A stretch of DNA of 64,000 nucleotides. It comes from Halomonas icarae (GTDB lineage: Bacteria; Pseudomonadota; Gammaproteobacteria; Pseudomonadales; Halomonadaceae). The notes beneath the pieces were generated by a model. The model was given only the letters and a program-made list of their open reading frames with translations. It did not search any database and had not been told where the DNA came from. Both the position numbers and the translations under genes were made by a program. Positions 34,023 to 43,909 of this stretch are shown in pieces (position 1 is the stretch's first letter; each line of letters begins with the position of its first letter). The stretch covers positions 620,001-684,000 of the forward strand of contig NZ_WUTS01000001.1 of assembly GCF_009901955.1 (NCBI RefSeq), read 5' to 3'.

Positions 34023-34766
34023 ATGCAAAACCGTCCCCTGGTGGCAGTGATCGCCTGTCGTCGTGAGGTCGAGGGTCATCCGGCCCATATGGTGACCGAC
34101 AAGTATCTGACGGCACTGCGCACCTACGGGCTGGACCCGGTGGTGTTGCCGGTATGGGAAGATACCGACCCCGACCATGCCCGGCGATTGCTGTCCCACT
34201 TCGATGGCCTGCTGCTGACCGGCAGCCATACCAACGTGGAGCCCGCACGCTACGGCGCCAAGAGGGCGCCGGAGAATACCCGTAATGACAAGGACCGTGA
34301 TGCCGCGGCCATGGCCTGGCTGCCGGCCAGCCTGGAGCGAGGCATGCCCCTGCTGTGTATCTGCCGCGGCTTTCAGGAGCTCAATGTGGCCTTCGGCGGC
34401 ACGCTTTATCAGGCGGTGCAGAATCAGCCAGGCAAGCTCGACCACCGTGAGCCCGAGGGCGATGCCGAGCAGCAGTATGCGCCGACCCATGAACTCTCCA
34501 TCGAGCCGGGTGGGGTGCTGGCCGGCCTCTATCCCGAGCGCGGTGCCCGGGTCAATTCGCTTCATCAGCAGGGCATCGACCGGCTTGGCGATGGCCTGAG
34601 CGTCGAGGGCGTCGCGCCGGATGGTCTGATCGAGGCCATTTCCGTGCGTGATGCCAGTGCCTTCGCGCTGGGGGTCCAGTGGCACCCGGAGTGGCAGCCC
34701 ACCAGCCATCCCCTGTACGACGCCATCTTCCAGGGCTTCGCCGCGGCCTGCGTCAACTCGCGCTAG
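34023..34766 (+). CDS. puuD: Gamma-glutamyl-gamma-aminobutyrate hydrolase
   Basis: Class I glutamine-amidotransferase-fold hydrolase that releases GABA and glutamate from gamma-glutamyl-GABA, the last step of the Puu pathway. From ATG 34023 it has 247 residues; GAGGAG lies 6 bases upstream. Nucleophile Cys114 in CICRGFQELN matches E. coli PuuD Cys114, and VQWHPEW holds the catalytic His and Glu. An in-frame upstream ATG would add 12 residues without a good ribosome site. Probably co-transcribed with the PuuB-like gene before it; a strong terminator follows. Confidence 0.94.
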   Translation: MQNRPLVAVIACRREVEGHPAHMVTDKYLTALRTYGLDPVVLPVWEDTDPDHARRLLSHFDGLLLTGSHTNVEPARYGAKRAPENTRNDKDRDAAAMAWLPASLERGMPLLCICRGFQELNVAFGGTLYQAVQNQPGKLDHREPEGDAEQQYAPTHELSIEPGGVLAGLYPERGARVNSLHQQGIDRLGDGLSVEGVAPDGLIEAISVRDASAFALGVQWHPEWQPTSHPLYDAIFQGFAAACVNSR

Positions 34767-34833
34767 TCACTATGAGAAGCAGGCTGGCGCGATGTCGCAA
34801 GCCTCACATGCACCAAGCTAACATTCGCCAATT

Positions 34834-34867
34834 CACAGAGCCCGCGGCCATGGCCGCGGGCTCTGTG
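34834..34867. terminator. 34-base perfect palindrome, bidirectional terminator
   Basis: Arms 34834-34850 and 34851-34867 (CACAGAGCCCGCGGCCA and its complement) are perfectly symmetrical around 34850/34851. It lies between convergent puuD and the second NhaC-like gene, and probably stops transcription from both sides. Only short T stretches follow. Confidence 0.7.
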
Positions 34868-34868
34868 G

Positions 34869-34892
34869 TTCTATTGGAGGTTCCATTGGAGG
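34869..34892. repeat. Two 12-base direct repeats
   Basis: TTCTATTGGAGG and TTCCATTGGAGG are adjacent, just beyond the 34-base palindrome and before the 3' end of the NhaC-like gene. No function is apparent. Confidence 0.6.
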
Positions 34893-34917
34893 TTCTAGGG
34901 GGATGGCGCCAGAGTCG

Positions 34918-36864
34918 TTATCGGGACGCCTGGTCCGGGAGGTCGATGGCTGTCTGGGCAGTGGCGGGCTGTCGCTCGGGACGCCTGCCGACGACCAGCA
35001 GGGTACCCAGCAGTATCAGGGCGCCGACCGCCAGTCCCAGCCACCAGCTGATGCCGTAACCGACCGCCAGGTTGCCGAAGATCAGCGCCACCGCCCCCAC
35101 CAGCAGGGCATAGGGAAGCTGGGTGCGGACATGCTCGACCAGATCGCAGCCACTGGCCATGGCGGAGAGCAGGGTGGTATCTGCCAGCGGCGAGCAGTGG
35201 TCTCCCCAGACCGCGCCGGCAAGCACCGACGCCACCGAGGCGTAGAGGATGGGCATGCCTTCCGCCGTGCCGTTCATGCCGTTCTGCTCCAGCACGGCCC
35301 AGGCCAGGGGCACGACCAGCGGCATCATGATGCCCATCACGCCCCAGGAGGAGCCGGTAGCGAAGGCCGTAAAGCCGGCCAGCACGAAGATCACCGCGGG
35401 CAGCCATGCCGGGCTGAGGCTCTCCCCGAGGGCCGCCACCAGGAAGTCGCTGGTCTGCAGCGAGGCGTTCACGTTGGCCAGTGCCCACGCCATCATCAGG
35501 ATGGTGATCGGCAGCAGCATCGACTTGACGCCCTCGAACCAGTAGTGGCTGGTCTCGGTCATGGCCATCAGGCGCTGGGCCTGGGTCATGATGACGGCGA
35601 CCACGCAGGAAGCCAGGGAGCCCCACATCATCGAGCTGAAGGAGTCGCCCTCGCCGAAGATGTCGCGCAGTGAGTGGGAGCCGGGCCCCAGGGCCTCGAG
35701 GCCGGTGGTATAGATGCCGCCGAGGGTGATGGCGGCAAGCACCAGCATCGGCACGATGGCGTTCATGGCCCGAATCGGGATATTGGGCTTGGTGTTGATC
35801 TCCGCCTCCTCGACGATCGCCTCGCGGTCGCTCAGGGTGGTGCGACGGCCGCCCGCGTCGAGGGCTCGACGCTCGGCGGTGAGCATTGGACCGAAGTCGC
35901 GACCCAGCCAGGTGGTCATGAACACGAAGGTCAGGGCCAGGATCGGGTAGGCGTTGTAGGGAATGGCGTTGACGAATACCGAGTAGGCCGACTCGTTCCA
36001 GTCACTGATGTTGCTCATCGCCTCGCTGATCAGCCCCACCTGAAAGCCGATCCAGGTGGTCACCAGCATGATGGCGGAGACCGGAGCCGCGGTGCTGTCG
36101 ATGATATAGGCGAGCTTGGCCCGGGAGACCGCCATCTTGTCGGTGATCGCGCGCATGGTGTTGCCCACGATCAGCGCGTTGGCGTAGTCATCAAAGAAGA
36201 TTGCGATCCCCAGCAGGAAGGTCGAGGTCTGCGCCTGGCGTCGCCCGCGTATGACCCTAGAGATGCGCTGGGCGATACCCTGGGTGCCGCCGTTGCGGGA
36301 GACGATGCCCACCATGCCGCCGATCAGCAGGCAGAACAGCACGATCGACATGTGCTCACTGTCGCTGGCGGCCTCCAGGACATGCACATTGACCGAGTCG
36401 CCGAAGGCGCTGGAGAGCGCGCCGAAATCCATGCCGTGCATGATCCAGCCGCCCAGCAGGATGCCGACGAAGAGTGCCAGGATCACCTGGCGAAACGCCA
36501 GCGCCAGGACGATCGCCACCAGGGCCGGCAGCAGCGATAGCCAGGCGGGAATCGCCGTCAGCGTCTCGCTGGCCAGCGTGCTCCCGGTGGCATCCACCAG
36601 CTCGAGGCTGGCGGCGCTGTCGTTCAGGGTGAGCCCCTCGACCAGGGCGCTGGCGCCATCGTCACCGACCACCTCGAAGGTCCGGTCGTCGAGGCGCAGT
36701 GTGACGGGACCTTCGGGGAGCTCTTCCAGGGTCAGATCGAAGGCGACGCCCTGCAGGATCGTTTCGGGCGCACTGAGTGTTGCCGCCTGACTGGGCAGTG
36801 CGCCGAGACAGAGTGTCAGTAGTAGGGCCAGACGCATCGTCCAGCTGCTCAGGATCGTGGTCAT
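34918..36864 (-). CDS. NhaC-family transporter 2 with signal peptide and periplasmic domain
   Basis: A 648-residue protein. A Sec signal (MRLALLLTLCLGALPSQA) is followed by about 90 residues of beta-rich, Ig-like sequence (VTLRLDDRTFEVVGDD), then a full NhaC-type transporter from about residue 105. Transporter motifs include FFDDYANALIVGNTMRAITD, IDSTAAPVSAIMLVTTW and FATGSSWGVMGIMMPLVVPL. ATG 36864 has GGAG 5 bases upstream; the longer start at 36918 would bury the signal peptide. It is divergent from the SpuC-like transaminase gene. Substrate unknown; amine or amino-acid transport is an inference from context. Confidence 0.83.
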   Translation of the reverse strand: MTTILSSWTMRLALLLTLCLGALPSQAATLSAPETILQGVAFDLTLEELPEGPVTLRLDDRTFEVVGDDGASALVEGLTLNDSAASLELVDATGSTLASETLTAIPAWLSLLPALVAIVLALAFRQVILALFVGILLGGWIMHGMDFGALSSAFGDSVNVHVLEAASDSEHMSIVLFCLLIGGMVGIVSRNGGTQGIAQRISRVIRGRRQAQTSTFLLGIAIFFDDYANALIVGNTMRAITDKMAVSRAKLAYIIDSTAAPVSAIMLVTTWIGFQVGLISEAMSNISDWNESAYSVFVNAIPYNAYPILALTFVFMTTWLGRDFGPMLTAERRALDAGGRRTTLSDREAIVEEAEINTKPNIPIRAMNAIVPMLVLAAITLGGIYTTGLEALGPGSHSLRDIFGEGDSFSSMMWGSLASCVVAVIMTQAQRLMAMTETSHYWFEGVKSMLLPITILMMAWALANVNASLQTSDFLVAALGESLSPAWLPAVIFVLAGFTAFATGSSWGVMGIMMPLVVPLAWAVLEQNGMNGTAEGMPILYASVASVLAGAVWGDHCSPLADTTLLSAMASGCDLVEHVRTQLPYALLVGAVALIFGNLAVGYGISWWLGLAVGALILLGTLLVVGRRPERQPATAQTAIDLPDQASR

Positions 36865-37054
36865 GTTCGCTCCGGATACTTGTAGTTGATGGCGCCGAGC
36901 GAGTGTGCCAGGCGTCAATGAAAAATGACCTAGAGGGGTGGGAGCGTCAAGGTGTTTGTCATAACTTTAGTAGAATGTCGATTTTTTTACATATCAATAT
37001 CTTCATATAAAACATATGGTTAATAAGCGTTTTTCGGCATGTTTTGGAAAAGGG

Positions 37055-37083
37055 TTGGCAGATCCGGTAGGGGAGGGTATGTT
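37055..37083 (+). promoter_or_regulatory. Candidate sigma-70 promoter for the transaminase-PuuC operon
   Basis: TTGGCA (37055-37060), 17 bases, TATGTT (37078-37083), 47 bases before the ATG at 37130. The 265-base gap is AT-rich (notably 36961-37025), which is also where a repressor could bind. Confidence 0.45.
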
Positions 37084-37129
37084 GATTAAACAATAACATC
37101 TTCCACCATCGATCCCGGAGGGCTTCGTC

Positions 37130-38530
37130 ATGTCAGCCTCGAAGACTGGCCAGCTGCAGCGCCTCGACCGCGCGCATCATCTGCACCCGTTCACCGACTT
37201 CAAGTCTCTGGGGGAGGAGGGCAGCCGCATCATCGAGCGCGCCGAGGGCGCCTATATCATCGACTCCGAGGGCAATCGCATCCTCGATGGCATGGCGGGG
37301 CTGTGGTGTGTCAATCTCGGTTATGGTCGTGAGGAGCTGGTCGCGGCCGCCACGGAGCAGATGCATCAGCTGCCCTACTACAACAACTTCTTCAAGACCA
37401 CCCACCCACCGGCTGTGCAGCTGGCGGAAAAGCTGGTCTCGCTGGCGCCCGAGCATATGAATCGTGTCTTCTTCACGGGCTCCGGCTCCGAGGCGAACGA
37501 CACGGTGCTGCGCATGGTGCGTCGCTACTGGGCGCTGAAGGGCAAGCCCGAGAAGCAGTGGGTCATCGGTCGTGAGAACGGCTACCATGGCTCCACCGTG
37601 GCCGGCATGAGCCTTGGCGGCATGGCACCCATGCATGAGCAGGGGGGGCCCTGCGTGCCGGGCATCACCCATGTGCGACAGCCCTACTGGTTCGGCGAGG
37701 GGCGACCGGCGGGGCAGGACCCGAACGACTTCGGTATCGAGTGTGCCGCGGCCCTGGAGGCGAAGATCCGCGAGCTGGGTGAGGAGAATGTAGCGGCCTT
37801 TATCGCCGAGCCGGTGCAGGGGGCCGGTGGTGCCATCATTCCGCCGCAGAGCTACTGGCCGGCGGTGAAGGCGGTGCTCGACAAGTACGACATCCTGCTG
37901 GTGGTCGATGAGGTCATCTGTGGCTTCGGCCGCCTGGGGGAGTGGTTCGGTAGTGTCCATTATGATCTCACGCCTGATCTGATGCCGATCGCCAAGGGGC
38001 TCTCCTCGGGCTATCTGCCCATCGGTGGGGTGCTGGTCGGGGATCGCGTGGCCGATACCCTGATTGAAGAGGGGGGCGAGTTCTTCCACGGCTTCACCTA
38101 CTCGGGACACCCCGCCTGTGCGGCGGTGGCGCTCAGGAATCTGGAGTTGATGGAGGCCGAGGGTGTGGTCGAGCGGGTGCGTGACGACCTGGGGCCCTAT
38201 CTGGCCCAACGCTGGGGAGAGCTTGGCGACCATCCGCTGGTCGGCGAGGCGCGCTCGCTTGGGCTGGTGGGAGCCCTTGAGCTCGTGGATCCCGAGACCG
38301 GTGAGCGCTTCGACAAGGCGCTGGGGGCAGGCAACCTGTGCCGCGACCATAGTTTCGCCTCGGGGCTGGTCATGCGTTCTGTGGGCGATACCATGATCAT
38401 CTCGCCCCCCCTGGTGATCAGTCACGAAGAGATCGATGAGCTGGTCGACAAGGCGCGCGCCGCCCTGGACGCTACCCAGCGTCAGCTGGCTGTCACCACA
38501 ACCGACAAGATCAAGGAGAGCCTGACGTGA
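37130..38530 (+). CDS. spuC: Putrescine/polyamine-pyruvate transaminase (SpuC-like)
   Basis: PLP-dependent class III aminotransferase of 466 residues. The PLP lysine is Lys289 in the PIAKGLSSGY motif, with the upstream LLVVDEVICGFGR aspartate strand and GRENGYHGSTVAG. The order of motifs fits SpuC/YgjG-type enzymes that move a terminal amino group of putrescine or a related amine to pyruvate. It overlaps puuC, which would oxidise the resulting aldehyde. An omega-amino-acid (beta-alanine) pyruvate transaminase is the main alternative. Confidence 0.88.
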   Translation: MSASKTGQLQRLDRAHHLHPFTDFKSLGEEGSRIIERAEGAYIIDSEGNRILDGMAGLWCVNLGYGREELVAAATEQMHQLPYYNNFFKTTHPPAVQLAEKLVSLAPEHMNRVFFTGSGSEANDTVLRMVRRYWALKGKPEKQWVIGRENGYHGSTVAGMSLGGMAPMHEQGGPCVPGITHVRQPYWFGEGRPAGQDPNDFGIECAAALEAKIRELGEENVAAFIAEPVQGAGGAIIPPQSYWPAVKAVLDKYDILLVVDEVICGFGRLGEWFGSVHYDLTPDLMPIAKGLSSGYLPIGGVLVGDRVADTLIEEGGEFFHGFTYSGHPACAAVALRNLELMEAEGVVERVRDDLGPYLAQRWGELGDHPLVGEARSLGLVGALELVDPETGERFDKALGAGNLCRDHSFASGLVMRSVGDTMIISPPLVISHEEIDELVDKARAALDATQRQLAVTTTDKIKESLT

Positions 38531-40044
38531 GTGATTCCGAGATGCTCAAGAACGAAATGCCCCAGACCCTGGCCGGCTGGCGCCAGCGTGCCGCGGACCT
38601 GACCTTCGAGACTCGCGCCTTTATCAACGATGTCTTCGTCCCGGCGGCTGGTGGAGAGACCTTTGAGACGATCAACCCGGCCACCGGCGAGGTGCTGGCG
38701 AAGGTGGCGAGCTGTGATGCCGCCGACGCGGATGTGGCCGTCAGTCATGCGCGTGCCGCCTTCGAGGGGGGCGCCTGGTCACGGCTGGCCCCCGGCAAGC
38801 GCAAGCGGGTACTGTTGCGCCTGGCCGACCTGATGGAGGCCCACAAGGCGGAGCTGGCGCTGCTCGATACCCTCGACATGGGCAAGCCGATCCAGAGCGC
38901 GCTGGGTGACATGGCAGGCGCCATCGGCTGCTTCCGTTATCAGGCGGAGAGCATCGACAAGCTCTACGGCGAGGTAGCCCCCACCGGCGAGGAGGCCCTT
39001 GCCCTGGTGCTCCGCGAGCCGCTGGGCGTGGTGGCCTCCATCGTGCCCTGGAACTTCCCGCTGATGATGACCGCCTGGAAGGTGGCCCCGGCGCTGGCGG
39101 CAGGCAACAGCGTGATCCTAAAGCCCTCGGAGAAGTCTCCGCTGTCGGCCCTGCGACTGGCCCAGCTGGCTCAGGAGGCGGGGGTTCCTCGCGGTGTCTT
39201 CCAGGTGTTGCCGGGCTTCGGGCATACCGTGGGCAAGGCGCTGGCGCTCTCCATGGACGTCGACTGCCTGGCCTTCACCGGCTCCACCGGGGTAGGCAAG
39301 CAGCTGATGCAGTACGCCGGCGAGTCCAATCTCAAGCGGCTCTACCTGGAGTGCGGTGGCAAGAGTCCGAATATCGTTTTCGCCGATTGCAAGAATCTGG
39401 ATCGTGTGGCGCATCACGCCGCCGAGGCGATCTTCCACAACCAGGGTGAGGTCTGCATCGCCGGCTCCCGGCTGCTGGTGGAGAATTCAATCCGCGAGGC
39501 CTTTATCGACAAGGTGGTGGCCTGCGCCAAGACCATGCAGCCGGGCGACCCGCTCGATCCAGAGAGCTTTATGGGCGCCATGGTCGATGAGACCCAGTAC
39601 CGTCGGGTGCTCGAGTTTATCCGCCAGGGCCAGGAGGAGGGGGCTCGCCTGCGTGCCGGTGGCCAGGCCCTGGACGGCCCCGGGCTCTTCATTACCCCCA
39701 CGGTGTTCGATGGCGTGACCCCGGAGATGGCCATCGGGCGTGAGGAGATCTTCGGGCCGGTGCTCTCGGTATTCGGCTTCGACAGCGAAGAAGAGGCCGT
39801 TAGGCTTGCCAACGACAGCGTCTATGGCCTGGCCGCAGGCCTCTGGAGCCAGGATATCGACCGCATCATGCGCGTGACCCGGCGCCTGGAGTCGGGCCAG
39901 GTGTTCGTCAACAACTGGGCCGGCGGCGACCAGACCATGCCCTTCGGCGGGGTCAAGCAGTCGGGCAACGGCCGCGACAAGTCTCACCATTCGCTGCAGG
40001 AGTATTCGGAGCTCAAGAGCGTGTGGATGTCGCTTTCGACCTGA
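38527..40044 (+). CDS. puuC: Gamma-glutamyl-gamma-aminobutyraldehyde dehydrogenase
   Basis: NAD(P)+-dependent aldehyde dehydrogenase, 505 residues. Catalytic Cys310 in NQGEVCIAGSR, general-base Glu in LECGGKSPN, and the cofactor loop FTGSTGVGK. Oxidises gamma-glutamyl-aminobutyraldehyde or aminobutyraldehyde. Starts at GTG 38527 overlapping the transaminase stop by 4 bases, with AAGGAG 8 bases upstream. Linking the transaminase and PuuC suggests one aldehyde dehydrogenase serves both the transaminase and the PuuB routes. Confidence 0.93.
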   Translation: MSDSEMLKNEMPQTLAGWRQRAADLTFETRAFINDVFVPAAGGETFETINPATGEVLAKVASCDAADADVAVSHARAAFEGGAWSRLAPGKRKRVLLRLADLMEAHKAELALLDTLDMGKPIQSALGDMAGAIGCFRYQAESIDKLYGEVAPTGEEALALVLREPLGVVASIVPWNFPLMMTAWKVAPALAAGNSVILKPSEKSPLSALRLAQLAQEAGVPRGVFQVLPGFGHTVGKALALSMDVDCLAFTGSTGVGKQLMQYAGESNLKRLYLECGGKSPNIVFADCKNLDRVAHHAAEAIFHNQGEVCIAGSRLLVENSIREAFIDKVVACAKTMQPGDPLDPESFMGAMVDETQYRRVLEFIRQGQEEGARLRAGGQALDGPGLFITPTVFDGVTPEMAIGREEIFGPVLSVFGFDSEEEAVRLANDSVYGLAAGLWSQDIDRIMRVTRRLESGQVFVNNWAGGDQTMPFGGVKQSGNGRDKSHHSLQEYSELKSVWMSLST

Positions 40045-40067
40045 GAAGCGCCCCCCCTTCACGACAC

Positions 40068-40105
40068 GGCGAGGCCGGCACCCGGGTGCCGGCCTCGCCC
40101 TTTTC
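40068..40105 (+). terminator. Intrinsic terminator after puuC
   Basis: A 32-base perfect palindrome (arms 40068-40083 and 40084-40099) followed by CTTTTC. It closes the transaminase-puuC operon 24 bases after the puuC stop. Confidence 0.85.
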
Positions 40106-40199
40106 ATGTACGAATTATCTTCAGAGTAAAGCTTTTGTATAGCCTTGTGCCGCCAATGGGCGTAGCCTGTCAGGACATCCCCCTGGCAGGAGAACCCCC

Positions 40200-40370
40200 A
40201 TGTTCGGACTCTTCAAGACGGATCCGGCGAAGAAGCTGCAGAAGGCCTACGAGCAGAAACTCGAGCAGGCGATGCAGGCCGCTCGCAATGGCGACATGCG
40301 AGCCAACGCCTCCCTCACCGAGGAGGCGGAGGCGTTGCGTGCTCAGATCGACAAGCTAAAGCAAGAGTGA
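40200..40370 (+). CDS. Small DUF6435-like protein, 56 residues
   Basis: Encodes MFGLFKTDPAKKLQKAYEQK and 36 further residues, ending KLKQE. The FGLFK-DP-KKL opening, the helical KAYEQKLEQAMQAARNGDMR stretch and the acidic helix that follows match the small DUF6435 family seen in many gammaproteobacteria. Function is unknown. AGGAG lies 8 bases before the ATG at 40200. It has its own upstream gap after the puuC terminator and ends 10 bases from the convergent puuR stop. Confidence 0.8.
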   Translation: MFGLFKTDPAKKLQKAYEQKLEQAMQAARNGDMRANASLTEEAEALRAQIDKLKQE

Positions 40371-40380
40371 GCTTTGGGCC

Positions 40381-40932
40381 CTAGAACGCTCGCGCCGGGG
40401 TGGCGCAGCTGACCAGGCGGCAGGGTTCGTCGCCCGGGTTGCGAAAGCGGTGGGGCACGTTGGTCTCGTAGTAGTAGGCTTCGCCGGCCTTGAGCGTGCG
40501 GGTCTCTGCGCCGATGGTGATCTCGATCTCGCCCTCCAGCACCACGCCGGCCTCTTCACCCTGATGGGTGATCATCTCGCGGCCGGTATCGGCCCCGGGG
40601 GGGTAGGTCTCGACCATGAAGGAGAGCGCACGATCACGACGGTCGGCGCCCACGAGCTTGAACACCACGTCCCCTGAGCCCACATCGGCCAGCTCCTCGG
40701 CCGAATAGAAGACGCGTCGTCCCGACTCCAGCTCCAGGGTGAAGAAGTCGCCGACGCTCATGGGGATGGCATCGAGGATCTTCTTCAGCGAGCTGACCGA
40801 GGGGCTCACCTTGCCCTGCTCGATCAGCGACAGGCTGGAGTGGGTCACGCCGCAGCGCTTGGCCAGCTCGCGCTGGGAGATGCCGCGCAGGGTGCGCAAG
40901 GCGCGCAGCCGTTCGCCTACATCATCGGCCAT
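40381..40932 (-). CDS. puuR: XRE-cupin transcriptional repressor PuuR
   Basis: A 183-residue regulator with an N-terminal Xre/Cro helix-turn-helix (LRTLRGISQRELAKRCGVTHSSLSLIEQGK, residues about 11-40) and a C-terminal cupin sensor domain (HQGEEAGVVLEGEIEITIGAE). The layout and length match E. coli PuuR (185), a putrescine-released repressor of the puu genes. It is next to puuC on the opposite strand. Its operators in this window are not identified; the AT-rich divergent regions at 32347-32614 and 36865-37129 are the likeliest. Confidence 0.9.
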   Translation of the reverse strand: MADDVGERLRALRTLRGISQRELAKRCGVTHSSLSLIEQGKVSPSVSSLKKILDAIPMSVGDFFTLELESGRRVFYSAEELADVGSGDVVFKLVGADRRDRALSFMVETYPPGADTGREMITHQGEEAGVVLEGEIEITIGAETRTLKAGEAYYYETNVPHRFRNPGDEPCRLVSCATPARAF

Positions 40933-40968
40933 GCCGGACCTCCTTGGCTTGCTGGAGCATCCCGGGCA

Positions 40969-42423
40969 TCAGCACAGGGCGTCCAGCTTGTCTTTGAGCA
41001 GCGCGTTGACCTGCTGTGGGTTGGCGGTGCCGCGAGACGCCTTCATCACCTGCCCCACGAAGTAGCCGATCATCTTGCCGCGTTTCTCGGGTTCGGCGTC
41101 GCGGTACTGGGCCACCTGGGCGGGGCTGTCGCCGATCACCTGGTCGATCATCGCCTCGATGGCGCCGCTGTCGGTGACCTGCTTGAGTCCCTTGGCCTCG
41201 ATCACCTCATCGGCGCTCACGCCCTGGCCATTCCAGAGCGCCTGGAATACCTGCTTGGCGGCCTTGCCGTTGATGGTGTCGTCCATCACCCGACTGATCA
41301 GTCCGCCGAGCTGAGTGGCGCTGACCGGACTGTCGTGGATCGATAGCCCCTCACGGTTGAGTGCGCCGGAGAGCTCCCCCTGCACCCAGTTGGCGGCCTG
41401 CTTGGCATCGCCGCAGGTGTCCTTGACCACTTCGAAGTACTCGGCCATTTCGCGGCTCGCCGCGAGCACACCGGCATCGTAGGCGGAGAGCCCCAGCTCG
41501 CCCTGGAAGCGGGCGCGCTTCTCGTCGGGCAGTTCCGGCAGGCTCTCGCGCAGATGGTCGACGTAGGCCGCGTCGAGCACCACCGGCAGCAGGTCCGGGC
41601 AGGGGAAGTAACGGTAGTCGTTGGCCTCCTCCTTGGTGCGCATGCTGCGAGTCTCGTCGCGCTCGGGGTCGAACAGGCGGGTTTCCTGGACCACCTCGCC
41701 GCCATCCTCGATCAGCTCGATCTGGCGCTCCACCTCGAACTCGATGGCGCGCTCCACGAAGCGGAAGGAGTTGACGTTCTTGATCTCGGCGCGGGTGCCG
41801 AACTCGGCCTGTCCTCTGGGGCGCACCGAGACGTTGACGTCGCAGCGCATCGAACCTTCGGCCATATTGCCGTCGCTGATGCCCAGATAGGTCACGATGG
41901 AGTGGATCGCCTTGAGATAGGCGGCGGCCTCCTTCGCCGAGCGCATGTCCGGCTCGGAGACGATCTCCAGCAGGGGCGTGCCGGCACGGTTGAGATCGAT
42001 ACCGGTCATGCCATGGAAGTCCTCGTGAAGGGACTTGCCGGCATCCTCCTCGAGGTGGGCGTGGTGGACCCGGATGCGCTTGGTCGTGCCATCATCCAGG
42101 CCGATCTCGACCTCGCCGGGGCCCACGATGGGGTGATACATCTGGCTGGTCTGGTAGCCCTTGGGCAGGTCGGGGTAGAAGTAGTTCTTGCGGTCGAATA
42201 CCGAGACCTCGGGGATCTCGGCGTGGATCGCCAGCCCGAACTGCACCGCCATGGCCACCGCTTGCTCGTTGAGCACCGGTAGCACGCCGGGCATGCCCAG
42301 ATCCACGGCGCAGGCCTGGGTGTTGGGGTCGGCGCCGAAGGCGGTGGAGGCGCCGGAGAAGATCTTGGACTGGGTGGCGAGCTGGACGTGAACTTCCAGA
42401 CCGATCACGGTTTCCCATTGCAT
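40969..42423 (-). CDS. gatB: Asp/Glu-tRNA(Asn/Gln) amidotransferase subunit B
   Basis: Subunit of the GatCAB complex that amidates misacylated Glu-tRNA(Gln) and/or Asp-tRNA(Asn). The 484-residue protein begins [22 protein letters not shown] and carries the kinase-like domain motifs and a C-terminal YqeY-like tail domain (about residues 330-484). Its ATG shares a base with the gatA stop (TGATG). Confidence 0.97.
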   Translation of the reverse strand: MQWETVIGLEVHVQLATQSKIFSGASTAFGADPNTQACAVDLGMPGVLPVLNEQAVAMAVQFGLAIHAEIPEVSVFDRKNYFYPDLPKGYQTSQMYHPIVGPGEVEIGLDDGTTKRIRVHHAHLEEDAGKSLHEDFHGMTGIDLNRAGTPLLEIVSEPDMRSAKEAAAYLKAIHSIVTYLGISDGNMAEGSMRCDVNVSVRPRGQAEFGTRAEIKNVNSFRFVERAIEFEVERQIELIEDGGEVVQETRLFDPERDETRSMRTKEEANDYRYFPCPDLLPVVLDAAYVDHLRESLPELPDEKRARFQGELGLSAYDAGVLAASREMAEYFEVVKDTCGDAKQAANWVQGELSGALNREGLSIHDSPVSATQLGGLISRVMDDTINGKAAKQVFQALWNGQGVSADEVIEAKGLKQVTDSGAIEAMIDQVIGDSPAQVAQYRDAEPEKRGKMIGYFVGQVMKASRGTANPQQVNALLKDKLDALC

Positions 42424-43883
42424 CAGGCGTTCTCCTCGGCAAGCTCGGGGCGACGCAGGTGCCAGTCGGTGGCCTGCTGGTAGCGGTGAGCGACATTGAG
42501 CAGGCGCTGCTCGGCGAAGTGGGTGCCGAGTATCTGCAGCCCCACCGGGCGCTTGCCCACGAAGCCGGCCGGCACGCTGATGCCGGGAATACCGGCCAGG
42601 TTGACGGCGATGGTGTAGATATCCTGGAGGTACATGGAGACAGGGTCCTTCTGGGCGCCGAGATCGAAGGCCGGGGTGGGGGACGTTGGCCCCATCAGCA
42701 CATCGACCTCCTCGAAGGCGTCGAGGAAATCCTGGCGTATCAGCCGGCGTACCTGCTGGGCCTTCTTGTAGTAGGCGTCGAAGAAGCCCTCGGAGAGGGT
42801 GTGGGTCCCGATCAGGATGCGTCGCTTGACCTCCTCGCCGAAGCCCTCGGCCCGTGACCGCTTGTACAGGTCGATCAGATCAGAGGGGTTTTCGCAGCGA
42901 TGGCCGAAGCGCACACCATCGTAGCGCGACAGGTTGGACGAAGCCTCCGCCGGGGCGATCACGTAGTAGGCGGGGATGGCGTAGTGCGTGTGCGGGAGGC
43001 TGACCTCGCGAACCGTGGCGCCCAGTGATTCGTAGACCGCCACTGCCTCGCGCACGGCGGCTTCCACCGCGGGGTCGAGGCCGTCGCCGAAATACTCCCT
43101 GGGCAGGCCAATCTTCAGGCCGGACAGCGGAGCAGCGAGGTCGGCGGTGTAGTCGGGCACACCGCGGGCCACGCAGGTTGAGTCTCTGGGGTCATGGCCG
43201 GCGATGGCATTCATCAGCAGCGCACAGTCTTCGGCGGTTCGCGCCATGGGGCCCGCCTGATCGAGGCTCGAGGCGTAGGCGATGATGCCCCAGCGCGATA
43301 TGCGCCCATAGGTGGGCTTGAGTCCGGTGATGCCACAGAAGGCAGCGGGCTGGCGGATCGAGCCGCCGGTATCGGTGCCCATGGCGGCAGGCGCCAGGCC
43401 CGCGGCTACCGCGGCGGCGCTGCCGCCGGAGGAGCCACCGGGTACGGCGGTGGTATCCCAGGGGTTCTGCACCGCACCGAAGGCGCTGCTCTCGTTGGAG
43501 GAGCCCATGGCGAACTCGTCCAGGTTGGTCTTGCCGAGGCTTACCGTGCCGGCGGCCTTGAGCCTCTCCACCACGCAGGCGTCATAGGGGGCGACGAAGT
43601 TGGCCAGCATCTTCGAGCCGGCGGTGGTCAGTACCCCATCGCTGCAGAACAGGTCCTTGATCGCTACCGGCAGGCCGGTCAACGGGCCGGCCTCGCCACG
43701 AGCGCGGGCGGCATCGGCGTGGTCCGCCGCTTCCAGCGCCGCGTCCGGCGTGACGGTGATAAAGCTGTTGAGAGCGCCATCGTGGCGCTCGATGCGGCCG
43801 AGCTGGTGTTCGGTCAGCTCGCGGCTGGTGAACTCGCCCGCCGCCAGGCTGGCGGCGAGTTCGGTCAGTGTCTTGTCATGCAT
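42423..43883 (-). CDS. gatA: Asp/Glu-tRNA(Asn/Gln) amidotransferase subunit A
   Basis: Amidase-signature subunit that releases ammonia from glutamine. The 486-residue protein has the Ser-cisSer-Lys triad at Lys76 (AIKDLF), Ser151 (PGGSSGGS) and Ser175 ([10 protein letters not shown]), each three positions before S. aureus GatA Lys79, Ser154 and Ser178. It lies between gatC and gatB in the standard order. Confidence 0.98.
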   Translation of the reverse strand: MHDKTLTELAASLAAGEFTSRELTEHQLGRIERHDGALNSFITVTPDAALEAADHADAARARGEAGPLTGLPVAIKDLFCSDGVLTTAGSKMLANFVAPYDACVVERLKAAGTVSLGKTNLDEFAMGSSNESSAFGAVQNPWDTTAVPGGSSGGSAAAVAAGLAPAAMGTDTGGSIRQPAAFCGITGLKPTYGRISRWGIIAYASSLDQAGPMARTAEDCALLMNAIAGHDPRDSTCVARGVPDYTADLAAPLSGLKIGLPREYFGDGLDPAVEAAVREAVAVYESLGATVREVSLPHTHYAIPAYYVIAPAEASSNLSRYDGVRFGHRCENPSDLIDLYKRSRAEGFGEEVKRRILIGTHTLSEGFFDAYYKKAQQVRRLIRQDFLDAFEEVDVLMGPTSPTPAFDLGAQKDPVSMYLQDIYTIAVNLAGIPGISVPAGFVGKRPVGLQILGTHFAEQRLLNVAHRYQQATDWHLRRPELAEENA

Positions 43884-43909
43884 GGGCCGGAGGCTCCGTA
43901 GGCAGTGGC

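Noticed and set aside
37036..37071. Possible sigma-54 promoter before the transaminase gene
   Set aside because: The GG-N10-GC spacing is not met; a sigma-70-like pair nearby fits better.
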